Shown here: piece after piece, positions 32,272 to 44,300 of the stretch
Layout of the letters: each line of letters starts with the position of its first letter
How positions within the stretch are numbered: the stretch's first letter is position 1
Assembly: GCA_000226015.1 (NCBI GenBank)
Contig: JH153282.1
Span: forward strand, 65,198-128,082
Direction: 5' to 3'
DNA: 62,885 nucleotides
From: Mnemiopsis leidyi
Taxonomy: Eukaryota; Ctenophora; Tentaculata; Lobata; Bolinopsidae
Program-made: the position numbers and the translations under genes
The notes under the pieces: generated by a model
Database searches by the model: none
What the model saw: the letters and a program-made list of their open reading frames with translations, nothing else
What the model was told of the DNA's origin: nothing

Positions 32272-35200
32272 TTATAGGATTGTGCAAATTGTACTGACAT
32301 TCCGCACGTTAAACGTCTGTTTCCGATTCTTGTGTTCCCGCTCATCATCGTTGTTCAGTTCCCGACTTTCTGCGGAGAGTTCGGCTACTTTCTGTAAAGG
32401 ATTTATCTGTCGCTGTAGGGCAGGATTGTTACTTAGCTGGTTCAGCACGTCTGCACTCAGCTGAGCTCCTTCATTTACCTGAAAGTAGAGGTGATCGTGG
32501 GTTCGGATATAAACTCGAGTGACAGGATTGTTGTTACGACTTACGTTGATGTTAAATTGATGTTACATTGCGTTACATTGGTGTTACATTGGTGTTACAT
32601 TGGTGTTAGAACTGACCTCTTAAGCTTTCGAAGGAAATCAGTAACTCTTAGACGAAAAGTAGTAATAGGGATCCGTTATGACTATGTGTTAGATACGTAG
32701 ACTTAGAGGCGAGGAGAAAAAATTATTAAAACTGACAAAAAACAGACTCAGTACCTGTTCGAGGACTTGGTTGACTTGTTTCTTTGCCTCCTCCTCCATG
32801 AGCTCAGTCTGGGTGTAGGAAGGGAGAATGTTGTCTCCCTGCCCACACAGCCAGTAGGTCGGGAGTTGACCCTTCCCTTTGTGGGAGTGCCACCCCCTCT
32901 GTCTCGTTATGTAGTTTCCTGGAATTAAACCTGGTTCAGGCCTGAGTCTGTTATTTGTAACTAGCCTAATTGTTGTCTGCAATTTTGATAAAAGTTGAAT
33001 TCTGAATTAATTGTCTGCATAGCCATAACCAGCTTTATCACGCTACAGATAAAACTACCTACTAACAGAAATGAAAAATTGTGTGTTGCAAAACATCTTG
33101 CTAAAAGTAAAAAACCTCTTTCTGTTGAAAAAATACGTTATCTTTGATCAAAAAGGCTATAGATAACAGCCGAGAGGCACTGTTTTACTTTTAGCAAAAT
33201 TTATGTACCGCAAAGTCTGTACCGGTACGATCGCTTCACGGCCCTCTAAGTATAACATTACGATTTAATTTGACAGTTTAAGGGCTTTTGGGCGATATCT
33301 CAAAAACATGAACACGACATAGCAAAATTCTTTTGATTATTGCGATTCGATCGCAAATATTGCTCACCGTATCGTTTGAGATGCTCGTTGGTCGAGTCTG
33401 AGATATGAATCTTGAGAGCTTCACTGGCGCTCTCCATTCTAGAGGCAGTGTTCACAGTGTCTCCAAACAGACAATATCTCGGCACTTTCCACCCTACCAC
33501 CCCTGGGTTTTGTTTTGGTCAGTACTTGGTAGGATCGATAAGAAACGCGATGAAAATTGCATTCGAAACTATTTGATTTTGAGTATTCAGCATCGCGGTT
33601 GACGGTTCAGATACGAAAATTTTGGCTCCAATTGTAGAAATAAACAAGGTCGTTTAACCTTTGCACTTTGCAGCAATAGTTTACCTGCAACAACTGGTCC
33701 AGAATGCATCCCAAGTTTGACAGAGAGCGGTTCCTTCAAGAAGTTGATTTTTACTTTCTGTATGGCCTGTACCATCTCCATAGCAACGTCAGCCGCATGT
33801 TTAGCATGGTGTTCGGTACGGTCGGGCAGTCCGCTAACTAGCATGTACGCGTCCCCTATAGTCTCTACCTGCAAAGTAAACTGTAAGTACAATTCGAATC
33901 AATACAGTCATTTCTGGATGCTGGAAATTCAAATAGTAAAGACAACAGAAGAGGACAGTAAGACTTGTACATTTACTTATTCATGAAAGTGGTTTATCAC
34001 TTACCACGTCAATCCAAAGATTGAAATTGAATAGTACTAGTAGTAGCAATATCTACTTGAATAACTACTTGAATTGTACTACTAGTAGTCATACTAATAA
34101 CATACATACTACTATTTTTCCGGGTACACGCACGGAATTCCGAATTTGACGGAATTCCGACAACCTCACTTCCTCCCACATCCAGAAAATTTCAAATTTC
34201 CTCCGAGACGCCATTTTTTTGTTTTCTGTGGCCCGCTCGCTTCGCTCGCAAATTTCGCCCGTGACCGTTTCGGGTCATCGCTATTGCTTCACCCATTAAT
34301 TGATAATTCTTAATAGGCATTGACCATTGCCCATTGTAAACATTGTTTATTGCTATAAATGCTAAGTCTAAAAAATTTGACGACAAACTTGCAACTTTCA
34401 CCATTTAAAAGTATAATTATATCAGCTGAAATTGTTCAATGAAACACAAATACTTTTTATTTAGGGTGGTGGCAACCACCCCAGAATGACACTTAACCAA
34501 AAATTTTTGAACCTCGAGACTATTCTCAATCGATTTTTCGTCAAATTTTAGTCCGGGTTTAAAAAGAAGTTGCCACCCCCCTAGTATGACAATATGAAGT
34601 GTGGTATACGACCCTCCCCCCTCCCCTCCCCACGACGCTTTTTTGCAAACGGATTGGAGCCCAAACGGAAAGAGATAAAGACTTGAAAATTTCAGAAAAG
34701 GTATATTTCATCACGTTTTGTGGCTTAGGCTATGTTAAAATTCGCTCCGACCCCTCTAAGGGCCCTTTAAGGCCTTAAAGGCCCTAAAAAGGCCCAAAAA
34801 AGTCTCCAAATCAGGGGACGAATTGGGGCCCAAACGGAAAGAGATAGAGTCATGAAAACTTCAGGTATTGCACATTTTAGCGGGTTCTGTGGCTTAGGCT
34901 ATGTGAAAAGTTGATCTGAAGGCCTTTAAAGGCCTTTAAGGCCTTTAAGGCCTTAGAAATAAAAATTTTCAACTTTGAGCTAGAAGAAAAGTTAGACCAG
35001 TATTGTGATGTAAAATTTGTCGGGGAATCCGAATTTGATAGTTTCGGAGCCGATAAATCATCACGTGACCCCTTAGGTGACCCTTTTTAAGGCCCTTAAG
35101 GCCCCAAAATTGAAATTTTCAATTTTGAGCTAGGAAAAAAGTTAGACCAGTATTTTGACGTAAAATTTGACGAGGAATCCGAATTTGATAGTTTCGGAGC

Positions 35201-38200
35201 CGATAAATCATCACGTGACCCCTTAGGTGACCCTTTTTAAGGCCCTTAAGGCCCCAAAATTGAAATTTTCGACTTTGAGCTAGGAGAAAAGTTAGACCAG
35301 TATTTTGACGTAAAATTTGACGAGGAATCCGAATTTGATAGTTTCGAATCCATAAAATGATCACGTGACCCCTTAAGTGACCCCTTATAAGGTTCAAAAA
35401 TGAAAATTTTTGACTTTGAAATAGGAGAAAAGTTAGACAAGTATTTTGACGTAAAATTTGACGAGGAATCCGAATTTTATAGTTTCGAAGTCGAAAAATG
35501 GACATTTGCAACTTGAAATTACAAGGAATCTGTAAACCATGTGTCTTTTCTGGCTGGAGGCACGCTTTGCGTTTTGTGACTGATGATAAAGGTTAAATGT
35601 CAATCATCATGAGGAATAATACAAAAATGTATGTGTAACGATAAAAGTAAACATTACTGTGAAGCTGAAGTAACATTCATTTTATTTGACTGTTCCAAAC
35701 TTCAATTCCAAAAGATTCAAAAGTCAAAAGTGTAGTTAGCAGCTTGTAGCATATAGTGCAATGAAACCAAACTTTACAGTTAATAGCTATCTCATAAAAT
35801 GAATATTTAGTTTTGGGAATCCTAACAGTTATGAGTTAACTTAGACTTAACCATTCAAACAATAAATGTTAACGATTAGTTCACCAAGTTAAAACTTTTT
35901 ACAACTTTAAAATTCAAAAGCACCCATTTTAGTGACAAAACTGACTTTGTGAGCAAATTTCTGATCTTACATACTCTACTAAATACTACCTATGTCATAG
36001 TAGGTACAAACACAAGGAGGAAATTTCGAGAAATTAGGAATGGTGAAGCTAAGGGCATGAAATAATTGAGCTACGACAGTAGACACCNNNNNNNNNNNNN
36101 TTATTAGTTAACTTAGACTTAACCAATTCAAACAATAAATGTTAACGATCAGTTCACCAAGTTAAAACTTTTTACAACTTTAAAATTCAAATGGTAAGGA
36201 ATACTTTTTTTCCTAAAATTTGCAACAGCAGCACCCATTTTAGTGACAAAACTGACTTTGTGAGCAAATTTCTGATCTTACCATACTCTACTAAATACAT
36301 ACTCTACTAAATACTACCTATGTCATAGTAGGTACAAACACAAGGAGGAAATTTCGAGAAATTGGGAATGGTGAAGCTAAGGGCATGAAATAATTGAGCT
36401 ACGACAGTAGACACCGCACAAGTGTGAAGTGTATAGATTAAGAAACATAATTATTGTCCAGTCATTCGTGCGTGGAAATTTATTTTACAGCTGTGTGCGA
36501 GGCTCACTTGTGATCATGTATTATTGGGCTTACAAGATGGGTCCTCATTAGAACGACATGCCTTCTTATTCGCCATCAATAGCCGCCTCAGCTGAAAGAC
36601 CGGCCGCACGATGTGGGCGGCCAGCCCTGAAGACTAATGTAGTACGTCTTACGGTGAAAATACGTATTTAACTTAAAATATTCTATTGTGTTTCGAATTT
36701 TCCAATGTACACCTTTTAAAGTTTTAACAAAATTTTTCAATGCGATATATTTTCCTCAATGAAATTTAATTTTTCCTAAGAAAACTACAAAAAATTTTCG
36801 AGCAGCTGGGCAAAAAATTTCCTCATTTTTCCTCGTTTTTCCTCCCAAAAATTCATTTCCTCCGAGGATATCCTTCCCGTTTCGAGTCTTTCTGGATGTG
36901 GGCACTTCCTAAATTAGGAATTCACTTTCAGTGCAGTCGGAATTCCGTGCGGGAACCACTTTTCCGAGTTTGATCTAATCTGTCGACGCGACAAATCCAG
37001 ATTTAACTTTTCTGACCTTGTAGACGTTGGAGTTAGCATCAGTTAAAGTGTCAAATGTCATGTACATCCGGTTAAGAAGTGCTGCCACCTGAAGTTGAAG
37101 GATTTTGTTGTCAAACTCTCCAGCAGGACAGATTTAACGATGTTAGCTCCTACAAAAACCAGAATAAGATCGACACATGTCTTAGACTAGAAAGTTCTAA
37201 TATTACCTGCATGGGAGAGAGACCGCTGCAAATCTCCGTAAATCCGACCAGGTCGCTAAAAAGTACTGTTGCTTCACTGTACTCTTCACACGTGTTTACA
37301 AACGGTGTTCCTTCCCTTATCTAGAATATTCACTATTAACTATTTAGAAAACTTTAAGTGTGAAACTAAAGAAAATGGAAAGAGAAAATGATCAAATAAC
37401 AATTAAAATTGATAAACTGTTACAAACGGAAATGAGGAGGAAACGGAACCTGAAGTGCCACATCTCTTGGCATTATCTGTTTGATAAGACCCTCAGTAAT
37501 CCTCATCTCAGTGTTGAGTACAGAGAGATATTGGTTCTGTAACATGCTCCGTTCTCTTTCCTCATCCAGTAACCGTCTTATCAGATGTAATCTATCGAAA
37601 TATTTCATCCAGATTCGGCAATTTTGATGGTGTGTACAGTGTACACTTACAGTGTGATCACTATACTTAGTTTGCAATTAACACATTTCAAATCAACTTC
37701 AAACTTCAGAACCTTATTAAGAAGAATCATTTAAATTTGAATGTAAAACTAAATTACAATAATACATTTAAACTCAAAATAGTCGAAGGCTGCTTGCATT
37801 CCGGCCTACTGGTTCGTAATCGACGTAACGTGAGAATAAATTCAAATTTAATTGAACGTCGTTATAAAATGTTGTAACTTGAGCTCTTATCTTTAAAAAA
37901 GGCTGACTGCTGACAAAAATTAAAACAAGATTACCGCAGGGATGAGGAGACGAGCTGGTTTTTAGTTGTGTCGTGAGCCTCCAGATCACCCAGATATACC
38001 GACTTACAAGCTGAGAGAGACTCCAACCGTGGGGAACAGAGAAAGAGAGCGTCTCCCGTGTCTTCGAACACCTGGATCTGGCCCTGAATGGGATAGTGCA
38101 ATGAGGTTGGTGAGGTGGTTATTATGTCGCGGACACAAATTTCTGGGTAACGTTTAAGTTGAGCTTTTCAATGTCAAAGGGATACCAATAATTTAAAAAG

Positions 38201-41200
38201 TTGATTTGTGTAAAGACTTAAAGGCTAGCGGTTACAAATTGGAAATTCCAAAAATACTATTTTTTACAAAACAAATTCTCGCACGTACTTTGAGTTAGAT
38301 AAAAGTATAAAGTTGATCTACCTATAAAGTTGATATATTAAAGTCTTAAGTTGATTTACCAGTAATCTAAAATGGAGGTCTATTTCAGTTTCCTCGTTTT
38401 TTAGAAGCTGAGTGACACCCTCGCTTCCCTTACTACACAGTTCGAACACCATATGGGTGTTACTTCTAATATAGTTCCATGTCAAAGTTCCGTATCTGAG
38501 ATTGGAATTATTATCAAATTTGGATATAAAGTGAGAGTGTGGTTTCTGGTTGGTGAGTAAAGTAAAATCTTCTTTAAGGAGGGTAACTGCAGAGTGCAGG
38601 GGAGCACTTCTGACTTCTGTACTTCTGACATATCTAGTAGGATGTCACCAGCGTCTCCCTGTCTGATCGTCGGGAATAGCGATGTCCATCTATAGTAAGG
38701 AGAAGCTTCGTTCCATGCTGACTGTCGACTAATTTGCTGAACCATGACTGACCATTCCTTCACCTTATATACATTATATACATTGGTCCATCATTAAACC
38801 AAATGTGATCCTGGATCAATAATTTCACCATAACTTTGGATGCCGATTTAAAGTATTCAAGTTATCTAAGCCATTACTATTAGTTTCGATCTAAGAGTAT
38901 ATTATAATTATTCGTAGTAACTGTAAGGATATGATAAAATAATTTGCATTTTAAAAGCCTTTTTGAGGCCAATTTTACTTATTTTAATCTACATCCAGTT
39001 TGATTTCGAATCAGAAATACTGGATCGGGACAAAAACACGGACATAATCTCCAATCTACAATTCAGAATCTGTGGTGAAGTTGGACACCTGATCTTGTGG
39101 TGAAGTTGTCGTTTCAGAAGGTCACCAGATCCGGCGACCTGTCAAATTGATTGGGTACCCTGTTAAGGGTGTGGGAACTGCCAATCATGTGGTGAAGTTG
39201 TCGGTCACCCATAAAGTTCGGATATCAAGTTTAGAGTTTGACTTAGCGTTCTGGCTAAAAACGTTAACTTGTTATTATTTGGATTCAATACAGATACTTT
39301 CTATCACCACATAATGAGAAACTTGAAAATGGTGAACTAACTTCGGTTTTCGCAAACTGAAGTTTTTGTTGAGTTTGGAGCGAACTAGATTCGGCATGAT
39401 TTGATCGAGTGTACTTCCAACAGAATGAATCTCGTTAAATCTGAAAGGATCAAAAGTATTTCGCAGACGAATGTCAAACTTCCAAGCAAAAGTGACAAAT
39501 ATTGAATATTTCCAAATGAGCAAAGTTGCTAAATATAGAAAACATCACAACTTGTCAAACTACAAACCTATCAAAGTAGATAAAGAAGGGGAACAGACTG
39601 AGAATACTGAGGGAAGTAAGCGGCATTATCTCATCCAGCTCATTATCGGAGAAATCCTCCTCGTCTGAGTTCCGGAAGAAGGGAGTATTGTCGAACTGGA
39701 GTCTAAAGTTGTTCTGGAAGATGTAGCCGTCAACTTGCTGGGGTTCCACCACAACGCTCATCCCTTCTTCGTGAAGTCGGAACAGATTCTTCAGAACGAA
39801 CTTTATTATACCTGACGAGAATGGTCTGAGAACCGCTCAAGATAAGTTTACTTTTTAAAATGAGCTTTTCATTTTTTCAAATATTTTACTTTCTATACCG
39901 AAGATGATTTAATGAACTCGTTTACCTAACAAGAATCAAGATACTGGATTCTCCTCAAAGTCCCATCAACACAATGACAAAGCCAGCGTGTTTCACACGA
40001 CAGATTTATCGGGAAGATTACACTATGATAAGCCGAAATTTTACAGAAACTGTTAAAGTAGGTTAGATGATAACAAACATACCAAGTCCGAAGTAGGCCA
40101 TGTTAGGAGCCCAACATCTCATCGCTAGATCGAACCCTTGTTCGTCTTCCTTGCTTACCGTGTACGATTCGTACATTAGACCTGAGTTTCAAACTATTTT
40201 AACACTACATACTAAATACATTTATTAAAGCAATGCTGTAATAAAGTACTGATGATAAAGCTAAATTAATTCACTTCTACACAACTTGGTTCGTCTCATT
40301 GCTTAAGACCGGCCGTTCTAAAATCCAACATTTGATACATTAGACCTAGGTTATTCTTACCATAAGAAGTAGATGATTTCATAACTATATATTATTAGAT
40401 CATTGACAGATTGTGCACTTTTAACATGTCAAATAGAGTTGTTGCCCTAAAAAAGTATCTACATTCTACAGCTATACGCGGAAATAATAGCTGATAATAA
40501 TGGAATTAACGTTAAATTTGATTAAATATTACCGGTATACTCGTAGGATTTGTAGTCAAAAAAGTCGTTCCAAGATCGGAAGAAATCGCCAGGGGTTCGA
40601 CCAAGAAACTGAAATCGTAAATTATTGTAAAATTAAGTAAATCATATTCGCTGGTAAATGTTGACTGAAAATAAGCACTGATTTTCATTCAGAGTTATCC
40701 TTTTGATGTTAATACTAAGTTTTTTTACAATAAATATAATACTGATTTGAAAAGAAAAACTGTGTAATGACTAAAACTATAAATTCTCAGTAAAAAATAA
40801 AACTCAAGTTCTATTCCTTGATATATACTTCTATTAATGTTGAAAATAAAAACTAACATTCATGTTCCATTCCTTGATTTGAACTTTGATAAACCATTCA
40901 CCAAACAATTCAACAACTTCGTTAACGTCTTTCTTGATGTGTTTGCTCACACCTGGTAATTTACAGAGGAGTAGTTGAAAATATCATTCATTTGAGTTTA
41001 AAGTGCTAAAATTCAATTCTTAACGTAAAGCTGATTACTGATTGCTGAAATTTACGCTTTTTTATCAAATGCAGTAATTTAAAGTTATCATTTGAGTTGA
41101 TAATCTTATGTCAGCTACCTATCAATCGAATAATGAATAAATCAGCTATCAATTAAGTGATTAACAAATTAAGTGATTAACAAATCGATCTAAGACACTG

Positions 41201-41374
41201 TCACACGGTGAGGATCTCACCTACAGCAAGTTCTAAGAAGAGCTGATCCTCGTAGTCGATATAGTCGTCGTAGTCCTCAGGGACTGAGGCAGCTGTACAG
41301 ATAATGTACCAGGACCGTTTCTCAAAGTCACTGTAAAACCCCAGCTTTATCGCGTTGAACATGAACCCAAACAT
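32272..41374 (-). CDS. Atypical soluble guanylate cyclase, heme-site lost
   Basis: Fifteen exons, all junctions in phase, 689 residues: 41374-41221, 40952-40858, 40608-40533, 40181-40083, 39811-39568, 39440-39342, 38495-38360, 38083-37935, 37591-37450, 37320-37207, 37088-37017, 33868-33685, 33502-33368, 32918-32755, 32478-32272. Order: H-NOX (1-~170), PAS-like HNOBA, coiled coil, class III cyclase, long helical tail. Closest in pattern to the insect Gyc-88E type (K-G-K-G-x-x-x-T-Y-W-L end). Cyclase residues present in one chain: D421, E462, D466, C532, N539, R543. The H-NOX position of beta1 His105 is F100, and Y-x-S-x-R reads M129-R-C131-W-A133. The C-terminus is C-T-I-L. Introns 2 and 6 use GTTAGT donors. 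Confidence 0.9.
34640..34920 (+). repeat. ~170-bp tandem duplication
   Basis: CCCAAACGGAAAGAGATA and GTGGCTTAGGCTATGT each occur twice about 170 bases apart. The block lies inside the TIR element. Confidence 0.6.
34921..35510 (+). repeat. ~150-bp tandem repeat, about four copies
   Basis: A unit with AAAAGTTAGACCAGTATT, GAGGAATCCGAATTTGATAG and ATCACGTGACCCCTTA repeats at about 150-base spacing (markers at 34971, 35121, 35271 and 35412). Each unit ends in AAGGCC-rich sequence. The minus-strand open frame here simply reflects the repeat period. Confidence 0.8.
35800..36420 (+). repeat. Direct duplication flanking a 13-N assembly gap
   Basis: A ~280-310-bp block (from GTTAACTTAGACTTAACC to GACAGTAGACACC) occurs on both sides of the N run at 36088-36100, with small indels. 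This is either a real tandem duplication that stopped the assembler or an unmerged allele. Confidence 0.85.
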
Positions 41375-44300
41375 TTTGCAGTTTACCTGGGGTGTGCGAT
41401 GTCTATAACTTAAGGACGGGTGGTAGTAACTAGTAGCAGTAACTAGTGGCAATTCGTTGATATTCGACGTCACAGATACATTCGCAGTTGGGCAAGTATA
41501 AAAATTGAGCATTTTTGGACAAAACTCAAATATCTTTACAAAAGGCAACGTTTATCTCTCACTTGTAGAAACAGCTAAGGATCGAACCAAACAACAACAA
41601 CAACAACAAATTAGACTGATATTCCCTCAAACCACCCTGCAGTTCACCACAAGCACATTACCAAACTTCTAAAAGCATTTGTATACACGTGACTGCGTCA
41701 CTACATGACATCTTCACTACATTAACCGTGACATATGTCTAGCTAATGCTACAGAGTTACAGACCTCAGTGTCACACTGATCAGTGAAACGTGCGATATT
41801 TCTGTCAAGATAATATCGGACCAGAAAGGTGTGACATGGCTAAATGTAGAATTTTCCTGACAAGTCTTTGTACCAAGGAGTTGGAATTTGGGAACAACAA
41901 GGAATTGCAATCGGACTTGGAAAACTATTTGTTACCTTAGCTAATTGGTTTGTTCTTTATGTGATTTAGAGCGGCCTAGTTGCCGCGTAAATGTACTTAT
42001 ATGGAATTATCGCAGTCGATAGGAAAACAACAAATATAAAAATAACGAAAAACAAGATAGCGTGCGGTTACAGTAACCATGTGGGCTTATAACATATAAG
42101 TGAATAGTGATCCTTTAATTTTAAGAAGCAAACTTACTATCAATTAAGCAGTGTAGCTATGGTTTTAACATGTTCCTTGGAGACTGGAGACTGGAGAAGT
42201 CAAGTTAGATACTCCCAGTCAATTTAGATACAGAAATGGTATCAAAACAGAAGGCTGCAAATGCAAAAACCATGATGACAACGCCAAGATCCAATAAAAA
42301 CGCGGCAAACGTTCTACTCTATAAATGTATAAACCCGGGTAATAATATGTCTCCCCTATCTGAGTGTAAAGTGTGAGAACTGAAGAAGTGTGGACACTAA
42401 ACCGGACTGTCAGTTCTACAAACTGTAACTATATTTACACACATCAAATTATACTGTTTACACGCGTTACAATACACGCGCCCACGTGCTGCGCGGCTTA
42501 CTTGTGTCCACTTTCTCACATATTCACTCGCCCTTCATTTCTTAATTTTATTGAGATCGTGCGAACTGCTAGTGTATTCGGAATACAATATAGTTCCGCC
42601 ACTGTCGTGTAGTGTGTATCTTCGACGACGTGGTGGACAGCAAAATCCGGTCCGTTATATCGACTATTGATGAATAACGCTGCCAGGTCGGCTGTGCAGA
42701 GTGTCCCGATGTCAAGTGTAAATGTTTCTTCTCTCCGCGGTCTGTGACATTTGTAAAAACTATTTAACTTGAGCAGTTCTCGCTCGTTATTAGTTTCTAT
42801 TTCTTCGCTTTCTTATTTTTTCTTATAGCTCGCTATTTTTGTAATGATCATCAAGATCCATGATCCATCATTAATGAATTGTCTTACACTACAGTTGTTT
42901 GAAATATGGCGAATGCACAGTAGTGAATAGTGCCGCTTCCTTCAAAGTTCAAGTCCCGACCAAGTTTCTGAAAAATGTAAATTATCTTTCCGATTCGGAA
43001 GTCCTCCCTGATCCTTTGTCACTTCTCAGTCCGCCCGTGAAATATCTCTTCAAAGAAAGTTTCTGGCCACAGGCCTCCAGCAGAAGGGTATTCTCCTCAA
43101 GACAACTTTAATAACTCACATTTAATCATGTAATACTTTTTTATTCACCTTATTAATAGAGCCATGAGTCGAACAAGTTCAAGTAGCCAATCAATAATTG
43201 TTGTGTGAATGATTAGTTGTACGATAACACTGCTGTCCAAATAGTAACTTTTTCCCAATACTTTAATAATGTAGCAATTAAACCTAATGACGCTGCCTCT
43301 TAGGAAACCGATGCTCTTTTAACCTTCTTGCGTAATTAAAAATATCATTTTTTTTTCAATTTCGAATATCTAAGATTTTTTTATTTACCGAAAACTTCAA
43401 CTCCGGTTTGATTTTCCTGGTTTATCTCTGAGTAAATGATAAATCTAATGCATTTGATTCTTTAAAAAACGTGGGTCCGTACAATAGTACAATACGAGCT
43501 TGCATACAACCTTGGGCCGACAACCTTTACACCCCCGAACTTTTAGTAGTTTAATTAGTTCTTTTAGTGACGAAACTGCAAAGGAGCGCCGCTCGGCCGG
43601 GAAGCAGACAAGCAGGGGACGCCATCTGTTACTTGTTAGTCCCCTAATCTTCCATTGTTCTTCCTCGTAACATCTCCGTAACCTAGCAGGTTGCTACATC
43701 TCCCTGGTAACTAAACCTCCATGACAACCAGGTCTCTGTGCCACCTCTCTTATCCCACTTTGTAGTGGTACACCTGTGTGTACAGTTATTCAGGGTTCCG
43801 TTGTTACTGATCGCTTGTGTGTGATTGCACTGATAACCCTAAACAATGGAAGCGACCCATGCAGCAGGCCGTATTAACATTTATTACGATCGGGTTAAAC
43901 ATCTGTTTACCATAATGGTGGTGTAACAGCTCATGGGTTATTACTTGGACAATGGCCCTGCCTTCGCAGCTTCTGTTTAGATAAATTTTGTAATGAGTTT
44001 CGTCATTTCGATATTGAAGGTTCAGCTTTCGAGGGTCGATGTTTCCATACGGCTATCGACTATCGCAGAATGAAGCATCTAATAATCTTCCCCGAAATAA
44101 AATTTTAAGTGATAATTTTTTTCTACTTCCCATCTCAAACGCGACATTTTAAGGGACAGACGCTTGGTTGTGTTGTGTTCACTGATACTTGTTTGAGGGC
44201 CGATGATAAGGAACCGGTTAAGTCTTAATAACTTAACCTTTCTCTCACTCTTTAAAACCTGCCAGATTCCATTATCACGAATCATTATTCACGTATATTC

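Larger units (their letters stand above)
34123..36957. mobile_element. Non-autonomous TIR element (MULE-like) in the cyclase intron
   Basis: The inverted ends share CGCACGGAATTCCGA and, further in, CCCACATCCAGAAA. They are flanked by a near-identical 9-bp direct repeat (ATTTTTCCG at 34114-34122, ACTTTTCCG at 36958-36966), the length typical of Mutator-type insertions. The ~2.8 kb interior has no transposase; it contains 170-bp and 150-bp tandem repeats and a duplicated block around an N gap. It sits wholly inside the cyclase intron between exons 11 and 12. Confidence 0.65.

Noticed and set aside
35119-35511. Minus-strand 130-codon frame with internal repeats
   Set aside because: It follows the 150-bp tandem repeat inside the TIR element and lies in an intron of the cyclase.
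38482-38763. Minus-strand frame as an extra cyclase exon
   Set aside because: It is out of phase with the PAS exon 38495-38360, and exons 6 and 7 already join in phase (AA|A) without it.
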